Shown here: one piece after another, positions 32,448 to 43,993 of the stretch
Layout: each line of letters opens with the position of its first letter
How positions within the stretch are numbered: the first letter of the stretch is position 1
The notes under the pieces: generated by a model
The model's input: only the letters and a program-made list of their open reading frames with translations
Told to the model about the DNA's origin: nothing
The model's database searches: none
Assembly: GCA_002794775.1 (NCBI GenBank)
Contig: NBAY01000002.1
Coordinates: 868,001 to 932,000 of the forward strand
DNA length: 64,000 nucleotides
Source: Porodaedalea pini
Taxonomy: Eukaryota > Basidiomycota > Agaricomycetes > Hymenochaetales > Hymenochaetaceae
Direction: 5' to 3'
Translations under genes and position numbers: made by a program

Positions 32448-34328
32448 GAGAAGAACAAGAGACTTCGAATCCGGATCCGCTAAAATATAACCAACCGTTT
32501 GTACAATACGTAGATGCGAACAACGTCGATGGTTTTCCCGATTACGAAGTCTCCACCGGTGTGAACAAGAATGAAGAGTACGAACAACTGTTCATGAGAG
32601 GAACTGGCGGACGCCAGCTGGACCTTCTCCTGACCGTCGAGCATGAAATAGCTGGTGAGGCGAGAGAGGTAGATGCGCATGCCCTTGTGGATTCGGGATG
32701 CACGGGATCCTGCATCGACGTCAGGTTCGTCGAGAGGTACGGGTTGGAAACGAAACGCTACATTCGACCCCTCGCGGTGCTGAACGCCGATGGCACGCAC
32801 AATGAGGCCAGATTGATCGAGGAGTACGTTGACGTCGAACTCATGATCGGCCGTCATCGGGAGAAGATCGTCCTCGCAGTAACGTCCCTAGCGTCATCGA
32901 ACATCTTCCTGGGGTACGACTGGCTTCGACGTCACAATCCGGAGGTCGACTGGAAAACGGGCTCGATCGAATTCACCCGCTGTCCAGAAGAATGTGCGAT
33001 CGAGAGGGAGCCGGTGGAGGACCTAGGCGAGGTGAAGAAGGTGGTGGAGCAGATGAGGAGGGTGAGTGAGATGCGAATGGACAAGACGTCCTGGCCCGCA
33101 TACCTCAACGACTACGCCGACGTTTTCAGCGAAAAAGGTTTCGAGAAGCTGCCGGAACACCGACCCTGGGACCATGTCATCGACTTGAAGCCCGACTTCA
33201 AACCGAGCGACTGTAAGATCTACCCGCTCACGCCGACTGAACAGCAATCACTCAAGGACTTCCTTGATGAAAACCTGAAGTCGGGTCGCATTCGACGGTC
33301 GATATCGCCCATGGCGTCGCCCTTCTTCTTCATTAAGAAGGCCGACAAATCGCTACGCCCCATCCAGGATTACCGTAAGCTCAATGACGGTACGATCAAG
33401 AACAAGTATCCCCTCCCTCTCATTGACGAACTCGTCGACAAGGTCAAGAAAGCGAAATACATCACTAAGCTTGACCTTCGCTGGGGGTACTACAATATCC
33501 GGATCCGCGAGGGTGACGAATGGAAGGCAGCGTTTCGCACGAACATGGGCCTCTTCGAACCGACGGTCATGTTTTTTGGCCTTTGCAACGCGCCGGCCAC
33601 GTTCCAGGCCTTTGTCAACCACATCTTTAAGGACCTAATCTACGCAAACTTGATCATTGTATACCTCGACGACATCCTGATCCTCTCGGAAACCATTGAG
33701 GAGCATATCGACACGTCGAGGCGCGTACTCCAGATCCTCCGAGAGAATGGCCTGTACCTGAAGCCGGAGAAGTGCGAGTTTGACGCCAAGGTCGTCAAAT
33801 ACCTCGGCCACATCATCGGCAATGGAGAGATCAGGGCTGACCCGGCAAAGACGGAGGCGATTGCGAACTGGCCAGTCCCACGGAACCTCAAGGAGCTGCA
33901 ACAGTTCCTCGGCATGGGAAACTGGCTGAGACGGTTTATTAAGGACTACAGCAAGGTGGTCCGACCGTTGACGTCGTTAACGGGCAAGAAGGACTGGGTA
34001 TGGGAGACCGAACAGCAGGAAGCGTTTGAGGAGCTGAGACGACGTCTCTGCTCACCTCCAGTCCTAGCCATCGCCAATGACGAGGGCCCTTTCCGCGTAG
34101 AAGCGGACTCGTCGAACTTTGTGCTCGGTGGTGTGTTGTTGCAGAAGCAGGAAGGGAAGTGGAGGGTGATCACCTACAGGTCAGAGGCACTTGAACCGGC
34201 GGAACGAAACTACGAGATCTACGACAAGGAGATGCTCGCGATCGTTTCGGCACTCAAGGAGTGGCGGCAATACCTCCTTGGCGCTCGCCACAAAATTGAA
34301 ATCTGGTCCGACCACGCCAACCTCACCT
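32411..34328 (+). pseudogene. pol: R6 pol, 5' part (PR-RT-start of RNase H)
   Basis: Open from the frameshift to SDHANLT, where R7 enters after CACCT. Protease ALVDSGCTGSCID and RT with YLDDILI are intact. It continues at 40592, and the sum of both parts is 3645 bases. Confidence 0.93.
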
Positions 34329-34752
34329 TGTTAGGCGGGAGTCCGGGAGACGACTCGGACTGGGCAGGACTCGGCTGACTGTCGTCTGGGACGTGCTATA
34401 CTCGAGCGGGAGCTCGGGACACGCTGTACTCAGGCTAGGTCGACGCGGAGGTAAGAGGATTAATACAAGACTAGACTAATACAAGGGGGACGAGTCTCAC
34501 CTAGGTCGACGCGGAGGTAAGAGGAAAAGCAGAACAAGGAGTTCATGCGATTCCTGAGACCTTATATAGCGACGACCGTGAGACTATATTACCTAACATT
34601 ACATAACGAGTGGGAATGGAACGAATGAAGGTCGTGTAGAGGGAGTGTGGGAAGTGATTGGAAAGATGATTAAAGATAATGAAAAGGAGCAATTAACAGA
34701 AACGAAAAAGGAAAAGGGGAAATAAAGAAAAGGGGAAGTTCGAGTCCTGACA
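34329..34752 (-). repeat. R7 3' LTR
   Basis: Pair of 40163-40586. It abuts the pol stop at 34753. Confidence 0.96.
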
Positions 34753-37700
34753 TTACCCCCCCCTCAAGGTTGGGCGTCCCGACCAACCAAGATCGCGGTC
34801 GTCTGGCTCGGTGTCGACGAAGAGCGGACGGAGTCGTGAGCGAGGGATATCGAGTTTGCGGGGAGCACCGGGGTGTTTGAGGTAGAATTCAGCAATTGCC
34901 TCCCTTGCGTTCTCGCCGAAGTCCGTCTCCGGTTGCCAGGTCGGTTCGTTGTACCCGACCCACTTGACGAGGTACTGTAGTTTACCTCGGTGCAGACGTG
35001 AGTCAATGACCTCTTCAACCTCGTATTCCTCTTCGTTGTCGACGATTTCCGGTGGTGGCGGTGGCGGTAGCTTCTGGCTCTCAAACGACGGTTCAACGGC
35101 GGGTTTCAACAGGGCTTCGTTGAAGACAGGGTGGACCTTTTTCCATCGCTTCGGGAGTTTGAGCTTGTACGCGCTCGCTCCTACCTTGTCGACGACGTCA
35201 AAGGGGCCGTACCATTTGTCTGCAAGTTTCTTTGTCGGCGAGTCCGTACTGATGTTTCGCCCATCAAGGAAGACCTTGTCGCCAGCCTTGTATTCCACCG
35301 ATGCTCCTGCCGTCCGGTCATGGTAGCGTTTCATGTCTTCTGCTGCCTTGACCAGATTGTCCCTTGCCGCGCGATGGGTCTCCTTGATGTGCTTCGCGAA
35401 TTCTTCTGCCGACATGTTGGTAGAGGAAGTTCGTACGGCGTCGAAGCTCCTAGGGTGACGTCCAGTGTTCGCATAGAAGGGTGACATCTTTGTCGCCGAG
35501 TGTTCTCGGTTGTTGTAGGCGAACTCTGCGAGAGGGAGCCAGTCTTTCCAGTCTGACTGCCGATGGTCGACGAAGAGCCGGAGGTACTGTTCGAGCTCTT
35601 GGTTGACGCGTTCCGTCTGACCGTCCGTTTGCGGGTGATACGCCGTCGATGGGTTGCCTTCGATGTGTAGGAGTTTGTACAGCTCCCTCATCATTGATGC
35701 GTCAAACTGCGTGCCTCGGTCATGGATGATCTTTTTTGGCAAGCCATGGAGACGGAAGACGTGGTCGCGGTACAGTTGAGCCATGCCTTCCGCTGACAAT
35801 TTTGTCGTCGTCGGGATCGCGTGCATCTGTTTCGAGAACCTATCGACGAAAACGCAGATTGCGTTGTGCCCCTTGGAGTCCGGGAGTTCTCCGATGAGGT
35901 CGACCGTGACAATTTCCCAGGGACCTTCAGGGATCGCGTTTGGATGAAGTGGCCTCGACCTTGATGCCCTCAGAGCCTTCGTTCGTTGACAGCGGTCACA
36001 TCCTCGGACGTATGCTCGGACATCGGAGAACATCGACGCCCACCAGAAGTCTCGACGTACCAGTTCGACCGTCTTCGACGATCCCGGATGTCCTGCCAGG
36101 GTCGAGTCGTGGCACTCCCTCAACACCGCTTCCTTCATCGTCGACGGCACGTACACCTTGCCTTTCATTCGCCACAACCCGTCGACTTCTACCATATTCG
36201 TCGGCCTTTCCGACTCGTCTTGTGCCCTCTGCGCTTCACCCACTCGTTCCAACACTTCATCCCGCGACGTCCTCACTATTCCACGATTCAACCACTTTTC
36301 CTTGATGAAGACGATGCCGTCGTTGTCATCCTGGCCCTTGTCGTAACCTGCCTTGCGCGATAATAGGTCCGCTTTGCCCATCGTCTTCCCCGACTTGTGT
36401 TCGAGGTGGAAGTCAAACTCTTCGAGTTCGGTTCGCCAGCGGGCTTGACGGTAGCTCAGCTTCTGCGCTGACCTGAAGTAGGTGAGGTTAGCGTGGTCGG
36501 ACCAGATTTCGATCGTGTGGCGAGCGCCGAGGAGGTATTGTCGCCATTCCTTGAGCGCCGAAACGATCGCGAGCATCTCCTTGTCGTAGATCTCGTAGTT
36601 TCGTTCAGCGGGTAGGAGCGCTTCTGACCTATAGGCAATCACCCTCCACTTCCCTTCCTGTTTTTGCAACAACACACCGCCGAGCGCAAAGTTTGACGAG
36701 TCCGCTTCTACGCGGAAAGGACCCTCGTCGTTGGCGATGGCTAGGACTGGAGGTGAGCAGAGACGTCGTCTCAGCTCCTCGAACGCTTCCTGCTGTTCGG
36801 TCTCCCATACCCAGTCCTTCTTGCCCGTTAACGACGTCAGCGGATGGACCACCTTACTGTAGTCCTTGATGAACCGTCGTAGCCAGTTACCCATGCCGAG
36901 GAATTGTTGTAGCTGTTTCAGGTTTCGTGGGACCGGCCAGTTCGCAATCGCCTCCGTCTTTGCTGGGTCAGCCTTGATCTCGCCATTACCGATGATGTGG
37001 CCGAGGTATTTGACGACCTTGGCGTCAAATTCGCACTTCTCCGGCTTCAGGTACAGGCCATTCTCTCGCAGGATCTGAAGGACGCGCCTCGACGTGTCTA
37101 TATGTTCCTCAATGGTCTCCGAGAGGATCAATATGTCGTCGAGGTATACGATGATCAGGTTAGCGTAAATCAGTTCCTTGAAGATGTGATTGACAAAAGC
37201 CTGGAACGTTGCCGGGGCGTTGCAGAGACCAAAGAACATGACCGTCGGTTCGAAGAGGCCCATGTTTGTGCGAAACGCTGCCTTCCATTCGTCACCCTCG
37301 CGGATCCGGATATTGTAGTACCCCCAGCGAAGGTCAAGCTTAGTGATGTACTTCGCTTTCTTGACCTTGTCGACGAGTTCGTCAATGAGAGGGAGGGGAT
37401 ACTTGTTCTTGATCGTACCGTCATTGAGCTTACGGTAATCCTGGATGGGGCGTAGCGATTTGTCGGCCTTCTTAATGAAGAAGAAGGGCGACGCCATGGG
37501 CGATATCGATCGTCGAATGCGACCCGACTTCAAGTTCTCATCGAGGAAGTCCTTGAGTGACTGTTGCTCTGTTGGCGTGAGCGGGTAGATTTTACAGTCA
37601 CTTGGTTTGAAGTCGGGTTTCAAGTCGATGACGTGGTCCCACGGTCGGTGTTCCGGTAGCTTTTCGAAGCCTTTTTCGCTAAAGACGTCGGCGTAGTCGT

Positions 37701-38397
37701 TGAGGTATGCGGGCCAGGACTCCTTGTCCATTCGCACCTCTCTCACCCTCCTCGTCTCCTCTGCTGCTCTCCACACCCTCCGCATACCTTCCTCGTCGTT
37801 CTTCTCTACCACGCATTCACCTGGACAGCGAGTAAAGTCGAGTGTCCCCGTCTTCCAGTTGACCTCTGGATTGTGTCGTCGAAGCCAGTCGTACCCCAGG
37901 AAGATGTTAGAAGACGCCAATGAGGTTACTGCCAGGACGATCTGTTCCTTATGATGACCGATTGTGAGTTCAACGTCAACGTATTCCTCGATCAACCCAG
38001 CTTCGTTGTGCGTGCCGTCGGCATTGAGCACCGCAAGGGGTCGGATATACCGCTTCGTCTCTAGCCCATACCGTTCGACGAACCTCACGTCGATGCACGA
38101 TCCTGTACATCCCGAGTCCACGAGTGCGTGAGCGTCTACCTCCCTCACTTCACCTTTCACACTGTGTCCGACGTTCAGGAGAAGGTCCAGCTGGCGTCCA
38201 CCAGTTCCTCTCATGAACAACTGTTCGTATCCTTCACTTCTTTTCACACCGGTGGGGACTTCATACTCCGGAAAACCATCGACGTCGTTCGCATCTACGT
38301 GTTGTACAGACGGTTGGTTATATTTTAACGAGTCCGGATTCAAAGTCCCTTGTTCTTCCCGGTCAGTCGCCCCGATGGCTACGCCTGACCACTCGCA
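34753..38397 (-). CDS. pol: R7 pol polyprotein
   Basis: 1214-residue frame after the -1 shift, almost identical to R3 pol with only scattered substitutions (for example REAIAEF for KEAIAEF near the end). It has a complete PR (DSGCTG), RT (YLDD), RNase H, integrase (H2C2 finger, D-D-E) and chromodomain. It looks functional. Confidence 0.97.
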   Translation of the reverse strand, partial: CEWSGVAIGATDREEQGTLNPDSLKYNQPSVQHVDANDVDGFPEYEVPTGVKRSEGYEQLFMRGTGGRQLDLLLNVGHSVKGEVREVDAHALVDSGCTGSCIDVRFVERYGLETKRYIRPLAVLNADGTHNEAGLIEEYVDVELTIGHHKEQIVLAVTSLASSNIFLGYDWLRRHNPEVNWKTGTLDFTRCPGECVVEKNDEEGMRRVWRAAEETRRVREVRMDKESWPAYLNDYADVFSEKGFEKLPEHRPWDHVIDLKPDFKPSDCKIYPLTPTEQQSLKDFLDENLKSGRIRRSISPMASPFFFIKKADKSLRPIQDYRKLNDGTIKNKYPLPLIDELVDKVKKAKYITKLDLRWGYYNIRIREGDEWKAAFRTNMGLFEPTVMFFGLCNAPATFQAFVNHIFKELIYANLIIVYLDDILILSETIEEHIDTSRRVLQILRENGLYLKPEKCEFDAKVVKYLGHIIGNGEIKADPAKTEAIANWPVPRNLKQLQQFLGMGNWLRRFIKDYSKVVHPLTSLTGKKDWVWETEQQEAFEELRRRLCSPPVLAIANDEGPFRVEADSSNFALGGVLLQKQEGKWRVIAYRSEALLPAERNYEIYDKEMLAIVSALKEWRQYLLGARHTIEIWSDHANLTYFRSAQKLSYRQARWRTELEEFDFHLEHKSGKTMGKADLLSRKAGYDKGQDDNDGIVFIKEKWLNRGIVRTSRDEVLERVGEAQRAQDESERPTNMVEVDGLWRMKGKVYVPSTMKEAVLRECHDSTLAGHPGSSKTVELVRRDFWWASMFSDVRAYVRGCDRCQRTKALRASRSRPLHPNAIPEGPWEIVTVDLIGELPDSKGHNAICVFVDRFSKQMHAIPTTTKLSAEGMAQLYRDHVFRLHGLPKKIIHDRGTQFDASMMRELYKLLHIEGNPSTAYHPQTDGQTERVNQELEQYLRLFVDHRQSDWKDWLPLAEFAYNNREHSATKMSPFYANTGRHPRSFDAVRTSSTNMSAEEFAKHIKETHRAARDNLVKAAEDMKRYHDRTAGASVEYKAGDKVFLDGRNISTDSPTKKLADKWYGPFDVVDKVGASAYKLKLPKRWKKVHPVFNEALLKPAVEPSFESQKLPPPPPPEIVDNEEEYEVEEVIDSRLHRGKLQYLVKWVGYNEPTWQPETDFGENAREAIAEFYLKHPGAPRKLDIPRSRLRPLFVDTEPDDRDLGWSGRPTLRGG

Positions 38398-38403
38398 AAA
38401 CCC
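38361..38403 (-). promoter_or_regulatory. R7 gag-pol -1 frameshift signal
   Basis: Same heptamer, spacer and stem as R3. Confidence 0.8.
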
Positions 38404-39458
38404 TGCGAGTCAACGACCTCTTCGTCATTCTCTCCTTCCTCCACATAGTCCTCCACCGTCGACCTCCGAGTGTCTACGACTTCCTCGAAGGCTGACTCCT
38501 TCATCGCTCCGAGCTCGTCTGCGAGGATGCGGCGTTCGCCAGGGGCCATCAGTTCCAGCATACGCTGGATAATCGGTTTCCCCTGCGGGCACCTGTCCTT
38601 GAAGTGGCCTTCTTGACCACAGATCCAGCAAGCTCTTCTGCGACGTGCCTCGTTCATAGAGACGTCCATCGGTTGTCCGATACCTCCGAACGTGACGCCG
38701 GTCGCGTCGCGTTTGTCGACGTGCGGGGTTGCAACTTGGCGCCGAGCGGGGGGTGCCGGTTGTTGTTGGCGAGGTTGCGGTATGAACGGGCGGCCTCGTT
38801 GAATCGCGCGGATCTGCTGTTCTCCGCGATCGATCTCGATAGCTTTGTTCTTCCACGCCTCATATGTTGTCGGTACGGGCGTCGACCTCAGCACGCCGCG
38901 GACTACCTCGATGTTCATTGCTCGCTTGAGGCGGTCGCAGATAACGCTGTCATCTTTCAGTTCCGCCCGCTTGATGATGACGTCAAGTTGTTGGAAGAAC
39001 TTATCCGCGGTGAGGTCCTTCTGAACCTTCTCCCGGAAATCCTTCAGCGCAGCTTCCTTTCGGTTCGGATCGTCGAACGAGGCGTCGAGTCGTTCCTGGA
39101 ATCTTTCCCAGCTGTCCGTGAAGGTAACGACTCCCGCCGTTGTCGACTCCTCGACGTAGTTCTGCGCCCACGTTGCCGCATTACCACCCTTCAGGTAGGA
39201 GAGAGCTACGTAGATCTTACTCTCCGACGTAGGGTATCGGTTTGGGTTCGCGGACACGAAAAGAAGGACTTCGCGTCTGAAGTCAAGGTAATCGTCGCCA
39301 CCAGTGAATTCACGTGGTCGGGCGACGTCTATGTTGGGGGTCGGGGGGTTAGCGGCCGCGACCGGTGCTGGGGCGTTGTTCGCCTGATGGGCGAAGGCAT
39401 TCGCAACGATGGCCGCGATCTGCGCCATTTGCTGTTGGCTGAAACCTTCTGCTGACAT
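38379..39458 (-). CDS. gag: R7 gag
   Basis: 359 residues, nearly identical to R3 gag, with zinc knuckle CWICGQEGHFKDRC and a tail overlapping the frameshift signal. The upstream extension is open as in R3. Confidence 0.93.
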   Translation of the reverse strand: MSAEGFSQQQMAQIAAIVANAFAHQANNAPAPVAAANPPTPNIDVARPREFTGGDDYLDFRREVLLFVSANPNRYPTSESKIYVALSYLKGGNAATWAQNYVEESTTAGVVTFTDSWERFQERLDASFDDPNRKEAALKDFREKVQKDLTADKFFQQLDVIIKRAELKDDSVICDRLKRAMNIEVVRGVLRSTPVPTTYEAWKNKAIEIDRGEQQIRAIQRGRPFIPQPRQQQPAPPARRQVATPHVDKRDATGVTFGGIGQPMDVSMNEARRRRACWICGQEGHFKDRCPQGKPIIQRMLELMAPGERRILADELGAMKESAFEEVVDTRRSTVEDYVEEGENDEEVVDSQGFASGQA

Positions 39459-40150
39459 CGCGGGTTCGGGTGTTGAAGGTTCTGGGGGAGTCGGCGGTGA
39501 GGGATCTCTGTTGGTCTCGCGGTAAGGACCCGGAGTCGGTGGTAGGTTAACCGTAGATGTTGACGGTGCAGGTGACGATGGGGTAGCTGGGGGCCACCTT
39601 GCTCTCCTTCCTCGTTCGTCTGACGAATACCAGCCGTTCCGGATTTCACTCCACCAGATGTCGTGAGTGACGCCGCTGTTATTGGTCGCGACGTAGCCTG
39701 GTCGATCTGGATTCCAACGGGCTGAGGCAGGAAGGGCCCGTCGCTGTTCGTCGGTGAGATCTATCTTGACGTTGGCGGTGGGACAGGGATCGGTTGCGTG
39801 TTCGATCCGGGGTTACGCCAACGTTGAGCGGGTTCGTCAGCGAAGTTGATGACGAGGCGGTAGGATCCGAGTGAGATTACAAACGAGATTGTTGTCGAAG
39901 TTTGGACTCGTCTGGTTACCCACGTCCACGTTAGGTGCGTGCTCCACCAGAGGCTAATTCGTAGAGCCAGGGTCGGAAGATGTCGGTTGATATGTTTACG
40001 TAATACACGAACGTCAGAAAACGTCCGGGCAGGGTTGAGGGTTGTCGTTCAGGGGTTTTACACGTCAAATCCGTCGAGGGGAGCGCTCCTCTAGACTGAG
40101 TGAAGGCGAGTCGACAGCGACGACGTACGCTGGGGATGAGCCTGGGTGGG

Positions 40151-40161
40151 GTTCTGCTTTT
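40151..40161 (-). promoter_or_regulatory. R7 self-primer binding site
   Basis: Sense AAAAGCAGAAC, an exact match to the transcript start in the LTR (complement of 40359-40369). Confidence 0.8.
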
Positions 40162-40162
40162 A

Positions 40163-40586
40163 TGTTAGGCGGGAGTCCGGGAGACGACTCGGACTGGGCA
40201 GGACTCGGCTGACTGTCGTCTGGGACGTGCTATACTCGAGCGGGAGCTCGGGACACGCTGTACTCAGGCTAGGTCGACGCGGAGGTAAGAGGATTAATAC
40301 AAGACTAGACTAATACAAGGGGGACGAGTCTCACCTAGGTCGACGCGGAGGTAAGAGGAAAAGCAGAACAAGGAGTTCATGCGATTCCTGAGACCTTATA
40401 TAGCGACGACCGTGAGACTATATTACCTAACATTACATAACGAGTGGGAATGGAACGAATGAAGGTCGTGTAGAGGGAGTGTGGGAAGTGATTGGAAAGA
40501 TGATTAAAGATAATGAAAAGGAGCAATTAACAGAAACGAAAAAGGAAAAGGGGAAATAAAGAAAAGGGGAAGTTCGAGTCCTGACA
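40163..40586 (-). repeat. R7 5' LTR
   Basis: Contains TATATAAGG, the self-primer complement and the duplicated CTCTTACCTCC element. Confidence 0.96.
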
Positions 40587-40591
40587 CACCT

Positions 40592-42318
40592 ACTTCAGGT
40601 CAGCGCAGAAGCTGAGCTATCGTCAAGCTCGCTGGCGAACCGAACTCGAGGAATTCGACTTCCACCTCGAACACAAGTCGGGGAAGACAATGGGCAAGGC
40701 CGACTTGCTGTCACGCAAGGCGGGCTATGATCAGGGCAAGGATGACAATGACGGCGTCGTGTTCATCAAGGAGAAATGGCTGAACCGTGGGGTGGTAAGG
40801 ACGTCGCGTGATGAAATGTTGGAACGAGTGGGTGAGGCGCAGAGAGCGCAAGACGAGTCGGAGAGGCCGACGAACATGGTGAAGGTCGACGGGTTGTGGC
40901 GGGTGAAAGGCAAGGTGTACGTGCCGTCGACGATGAAGGAAGCGGTATTGCGGGAGTACCACGACTCGACCCTGGCAGGACATCCTGGATCGTCGAAGAC
41001 GGTCGAACTGGTACGTCGAGACTTCTGGTGGGTGTCAATGTTCTCCGATGTCCGAACATACGTCCGAGGATGCAACCGTTGCCAACGGACGAAAGCCTTA
41101 AGAACGTCGAGGTCGAGACCGCTTCATCCTAACGCGATCCCTGAAGGTCCCTGAGAGATCGTCACGGTCGACCTAATCGGAGAACTCCCGGACTCTAAGG
41201 GACACAATGCAATCTGCGTCTTCGTGGACAGATTCTTGAAACAGATGCATGCCATCCCGACAACGACGAAACTGTCAGCGGAAGGCATGGCTCAGTTATA
41301 CCGAGACCACGTCTTCCGCCTCCATGGCCTACCGAAGAAGATCATCCACGACCGAGGCACACAGTTCGATGCGTCGATGATGAAGGAGCTATACAAACTC
41401 CTACACATTGAAGGCAACCCGTCAACGGCATACCACCCACAAACGGACGGTCAGACGGAACGCGTCAATCAAGAGCTCGAACAGTACCTCCGGCTCTTCG
41501 TCAATCATCGGCAATCGGACTGGAAGGACTGGCTCCCCCTCGCAGAGTTCGCCTACAACAACCACGAACATTCAGCGACAAGGATGTCACCCTTCTACGC
41601 AAACACCGGACGTCACCCTATGAGCTTCGACACCGTACGAACTTCCTCTGCAAACATGTCGGCGGAAGAATTCACCAAGCACATCAAGGAGACTCATCGT
41701 GTTGCTAAGGACAATCTAGTCAAGGCAGCAGAGGACATGAAGCGCTACCATGACCGGACAGCAGGAGCTTCAGTGGAGTACAAGGCTGGAGACAAGGTCT
41801 TCCTTGACGGGTGAAACATCAGTACGGACTCGCCGATGAAGAAACTCGCAGACAAATGGTACGGCCCCTTTGACATCGTCGACAAGGTAGGAGCGAGCGC
41901 GTACAAGCTCAAACTCCCGAAGCGATGGAAAAAGGTCCACCCTGTCTTCAACGAAGCCCTATTGAAACCCGCCGTCGAACCGTCCTTTGAAAGCCAGAAG
42001 CAACCGCCGCCGCCGCCGCCAGACATCGTCGACAACGAGGAGGAATACGAACTCGAGGAAGTCTTAGACTCACGTCTGCACCGAGGGAAACTACAGTACC
42101 TTGTCAAGTGGGTCGGCTACAATGAACCTACTTGGCAGCCTGAGACAGACTTCGGCGAGAACGCGAAGGAGGCGATCGCTGAGTTCTACCTCAAACATCC
42201 CGGTGCACCTCGGAAACTCGACATCCCTCGTCAACGACTCCGTCCGCTCTTCGTCGACACTGAGCCTGACGACCACGATCATGGTTGGTCGGGACGCCCA
42301 ACCTTGAAGGGGGGGTAA
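40592..42318 (+). pseudogene. pol: R6 pol, 3' part (RNase H-IN-chromodomain)
   Basis: Resumes the split codon after R7 (YFRSAQKLSYRQARW). Integrase and chromodomain are recognisable. TGA at 41152 replaces the tryptophan of GPWEIVTVDL, and TGA at about 41812 replaces the arginine of LDGRNIS. The frame ends with TAA at 42316-42318, directly against the 3' LTR. Confidence 0.93.
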
Positions 42319-42731
42319 TGTTAGAACCTGAACTTTCACCTTTTCCTTTATTTTCCCTTTTACCATTTCCTTTATTATATTCGTCCTTTTCATTATATTT
42401 ACCCATCTTACACAATCATTCCCACACTACCTTCATTCGTTCCATTCCCACTCGTTATGTAATGTTAGGTAATATAGTCTCACGGTCGTCGCTATATAAG
42501 GTCTCAGGAATCGCATGAACTCCTTGTTCTGCTTTTCCTCTTACCTCCGCGACGACCTAGGTGAGACTCGTCCCCCTTGTATTAGTCTAGTCTTGTATTA
42601 ATCCTCTTACCTCCGCGACGACCTAGGCTGAGTAAGCGTGTCCCGAGTCTACGCTCGAGTATAGCACGTCCCAGACGACAGTCAGCCGAGGCCTGCCCAG
42701 TCCGAGTCGTCTCCCGGGCTCCCGCCTAACA
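42319..42731 (+). repeat. R6 3' LTR
   Basis: Pair of 30227-30639. It differs, for example, at GTAAGCGTGTCCCGAG versus GTAAGCATGTCCCAAG. Confidence 0.95.
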
Positions 42732-42736
42732 TACAG

Positions 42737-42824
42737 ACGGTTGGTTATATTTTAACGAGTCCAGGGTCGAAGTCCCTTGTTCTTCTCGGTCAGTCGCCCC
42801 GATGGCTACGCCTGACCACTCGCA
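42737..42824 (-). pseudogene. pol: R5 pol, first 88 bases (cut by R6)
   Basis: Start of R5 pol from the frameshift site to LKYNQPSV. It joins 30226 through the duplicated TACAG. Confidence 0.85.
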
Positions 42825-42830
42825 AAACCC
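42788..42830 (-). promoter_or_regulatory. R5 gag-pol -1 frameshift signal
   Basis: Heptamer GGGTTTT (42830-42824 sense) with the same spacer and six-base stem. Confidence 0.8.
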
Positions 42831-43993
42831 TGCGAGTCGACGATCTCTTCGTCATTATCTTCTTCCTCCACATAGTCCTCCACCGTCGACCTCCGAGTGT
42901 CTACGACTTCCTCGAAGGCTGACTCCTTCATCGCTCCGAGTTCGTCGGCGAGGACACGACGTTCGCCTGGCGCCATCAGTTCCAGCATGCGTTGGATGAT
43001 CGGTTTCGCTTGTGGGCACTTGTCCTTGAAGTGGCCTAACCCGCCACAGATCCAGCACGCGCGTCGTCGTTGTGCCTCGTTCATTGAGACGTCCATCGGC
43101 TGACCAGCGCCTCCGAAGGTGATGCCGGTCACGTCACGTCTATCGACGTGAGGGGCCGCTACTTGACGGCGAGCTGGGGGTGCTTGTTGTGGTAGGCGAG
43201 GAGGGGGAAGAAAGGCGCGTCCTCGTTGGATAGCGCGAATCTGCTGTTCGCCACGGTCTATTTCGATTGCCTTGTTCTTCCAATCCTCGTATTTCGTTGG
43301 GACTGGCATCGACCTTAGCACTCCACGGACCACCTCGATGTTCATCGCTCGCTTGAGGCGATCGCAGATGACACTGTCGTCTTTCAGCTCGGCGCGCTTA
43401 ATGATCACGTCGAACTTCTGGAAGAACTCGTCCGCGGTTAGGTCCTTCTGAACCTTATCTCGGAAATCCTTCAGTGCTTTCTCCTTGCGATTCAGGTCAT
43501 CGAACGAGGCGTCGAGTCGTTCCTGGAATCTTTCCCAGCTGTCGGTGAAGGTGACGATTCCCGACGTTGTCGACTCCTCGACGTAGTTCTGCGCCCACGT
43601 TGCCGCATTACCACCCTTCAGGTAGGAGAGGGCTACATAAATCTTACTCTCTGACGTAGGGTATCGACTTGGGTTTGCGGATACGAAAAGGAGGACTTCA
43701 CGTCTGAAGTCGAGGTAATCGTCGCCACCAGTGAATTCACGTGGTCGGGCGACGTCGATGTTTGGTACAGCAGCGGTACTAGGGCCCGCTGGGGCGTTCA
43801 CGGCTTGGTGAGCGAAAGCGCCCGCTACGATCGCTGCGATTTGCTCCAACTGTTGTGTGCTGAAGGTTCCCGTCGACATTGTTGTTCTAGGCGTGTCCGC
43901 TTGTTGCTCAGGGGGGGTCGGTGGTGATGAATCTCGTCGTGCTTCTCTATACGGTCCTGGGATTGGTGGGAGAACGGTTGACGTTGAAGGCAA
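42806..43993 (-). CDS. gag: R5 gag
   Basis: 395 residues with an ATG further upstream than in R3 (MPSTSTVLPPIPG). The N-terminal part differs from R3/R6, but the core (NIDVARPREFTGGDDYLDF) and knuckle (CWICGGLGHFKDKC) are shared. No stops; gag is intact while pol is not. Confidence 0.92.
   Translation of the reverse strand: MPSTSTVLPPIPGPYREARRDSSPPTPPEQQADTPRTTMSTGTFSTQQLEQIAAIVAGAFAHQAVNAPAGPSTAAVPNIDVARPREFTGGDDYLDFRREVLLFVSANPSRYPTSESKIYVALSYLKGGNAATWAQNYVEESTTSGIVTFTDSWERFQERLDASFDDLNRKEKALKDFRDKVQKDLTADEFFQKFDVIIKRAELKDDSVICDRLKRAMNIEVVRGVLRSMPVPTKYEDWKNKAIEIDRGEQQIRAIQRGRAFLPPPRLPQQAPPARRQVAAPHVDRRDVTGITFGGAGQPMDVSMNEAQRRRACWICGGLGHFKDKCPQAKPIIQRMLELMAPGERRVLADELGAMKESAFEEVVDTRRSTVEDYVEEEDNDEEIVDSQGFASGQA

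Larger units (their letters stand above)
34329..40586 (-). mobile_element. R7: intact-looking chromovirus, innermost insertion
   Basis: 6258 bases. LTRs 34329-34752 and 40163-40586 (424 bases) share a base (GGCAGGACTCGG) that separates them from both R3 LTRs (GGCAGGCCTCGG). The target duplication is CACCT (34324-34328 and 40587-40591). Gag and pol are open. By nesting it is younger than R6. Confidence 0.97.
30227..42731 (+). mobile_element. R6: chromovirus inserted in R5 pol
   Basis: LTRs of 413 bases (30227-30639 and 42319-42731) differ at two or more sites. The target duplication is TACAG (30222-30226 and 42732-42736). It is 6242 bases without R7. Pol has two TGA codons. Confidence 0.96.
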
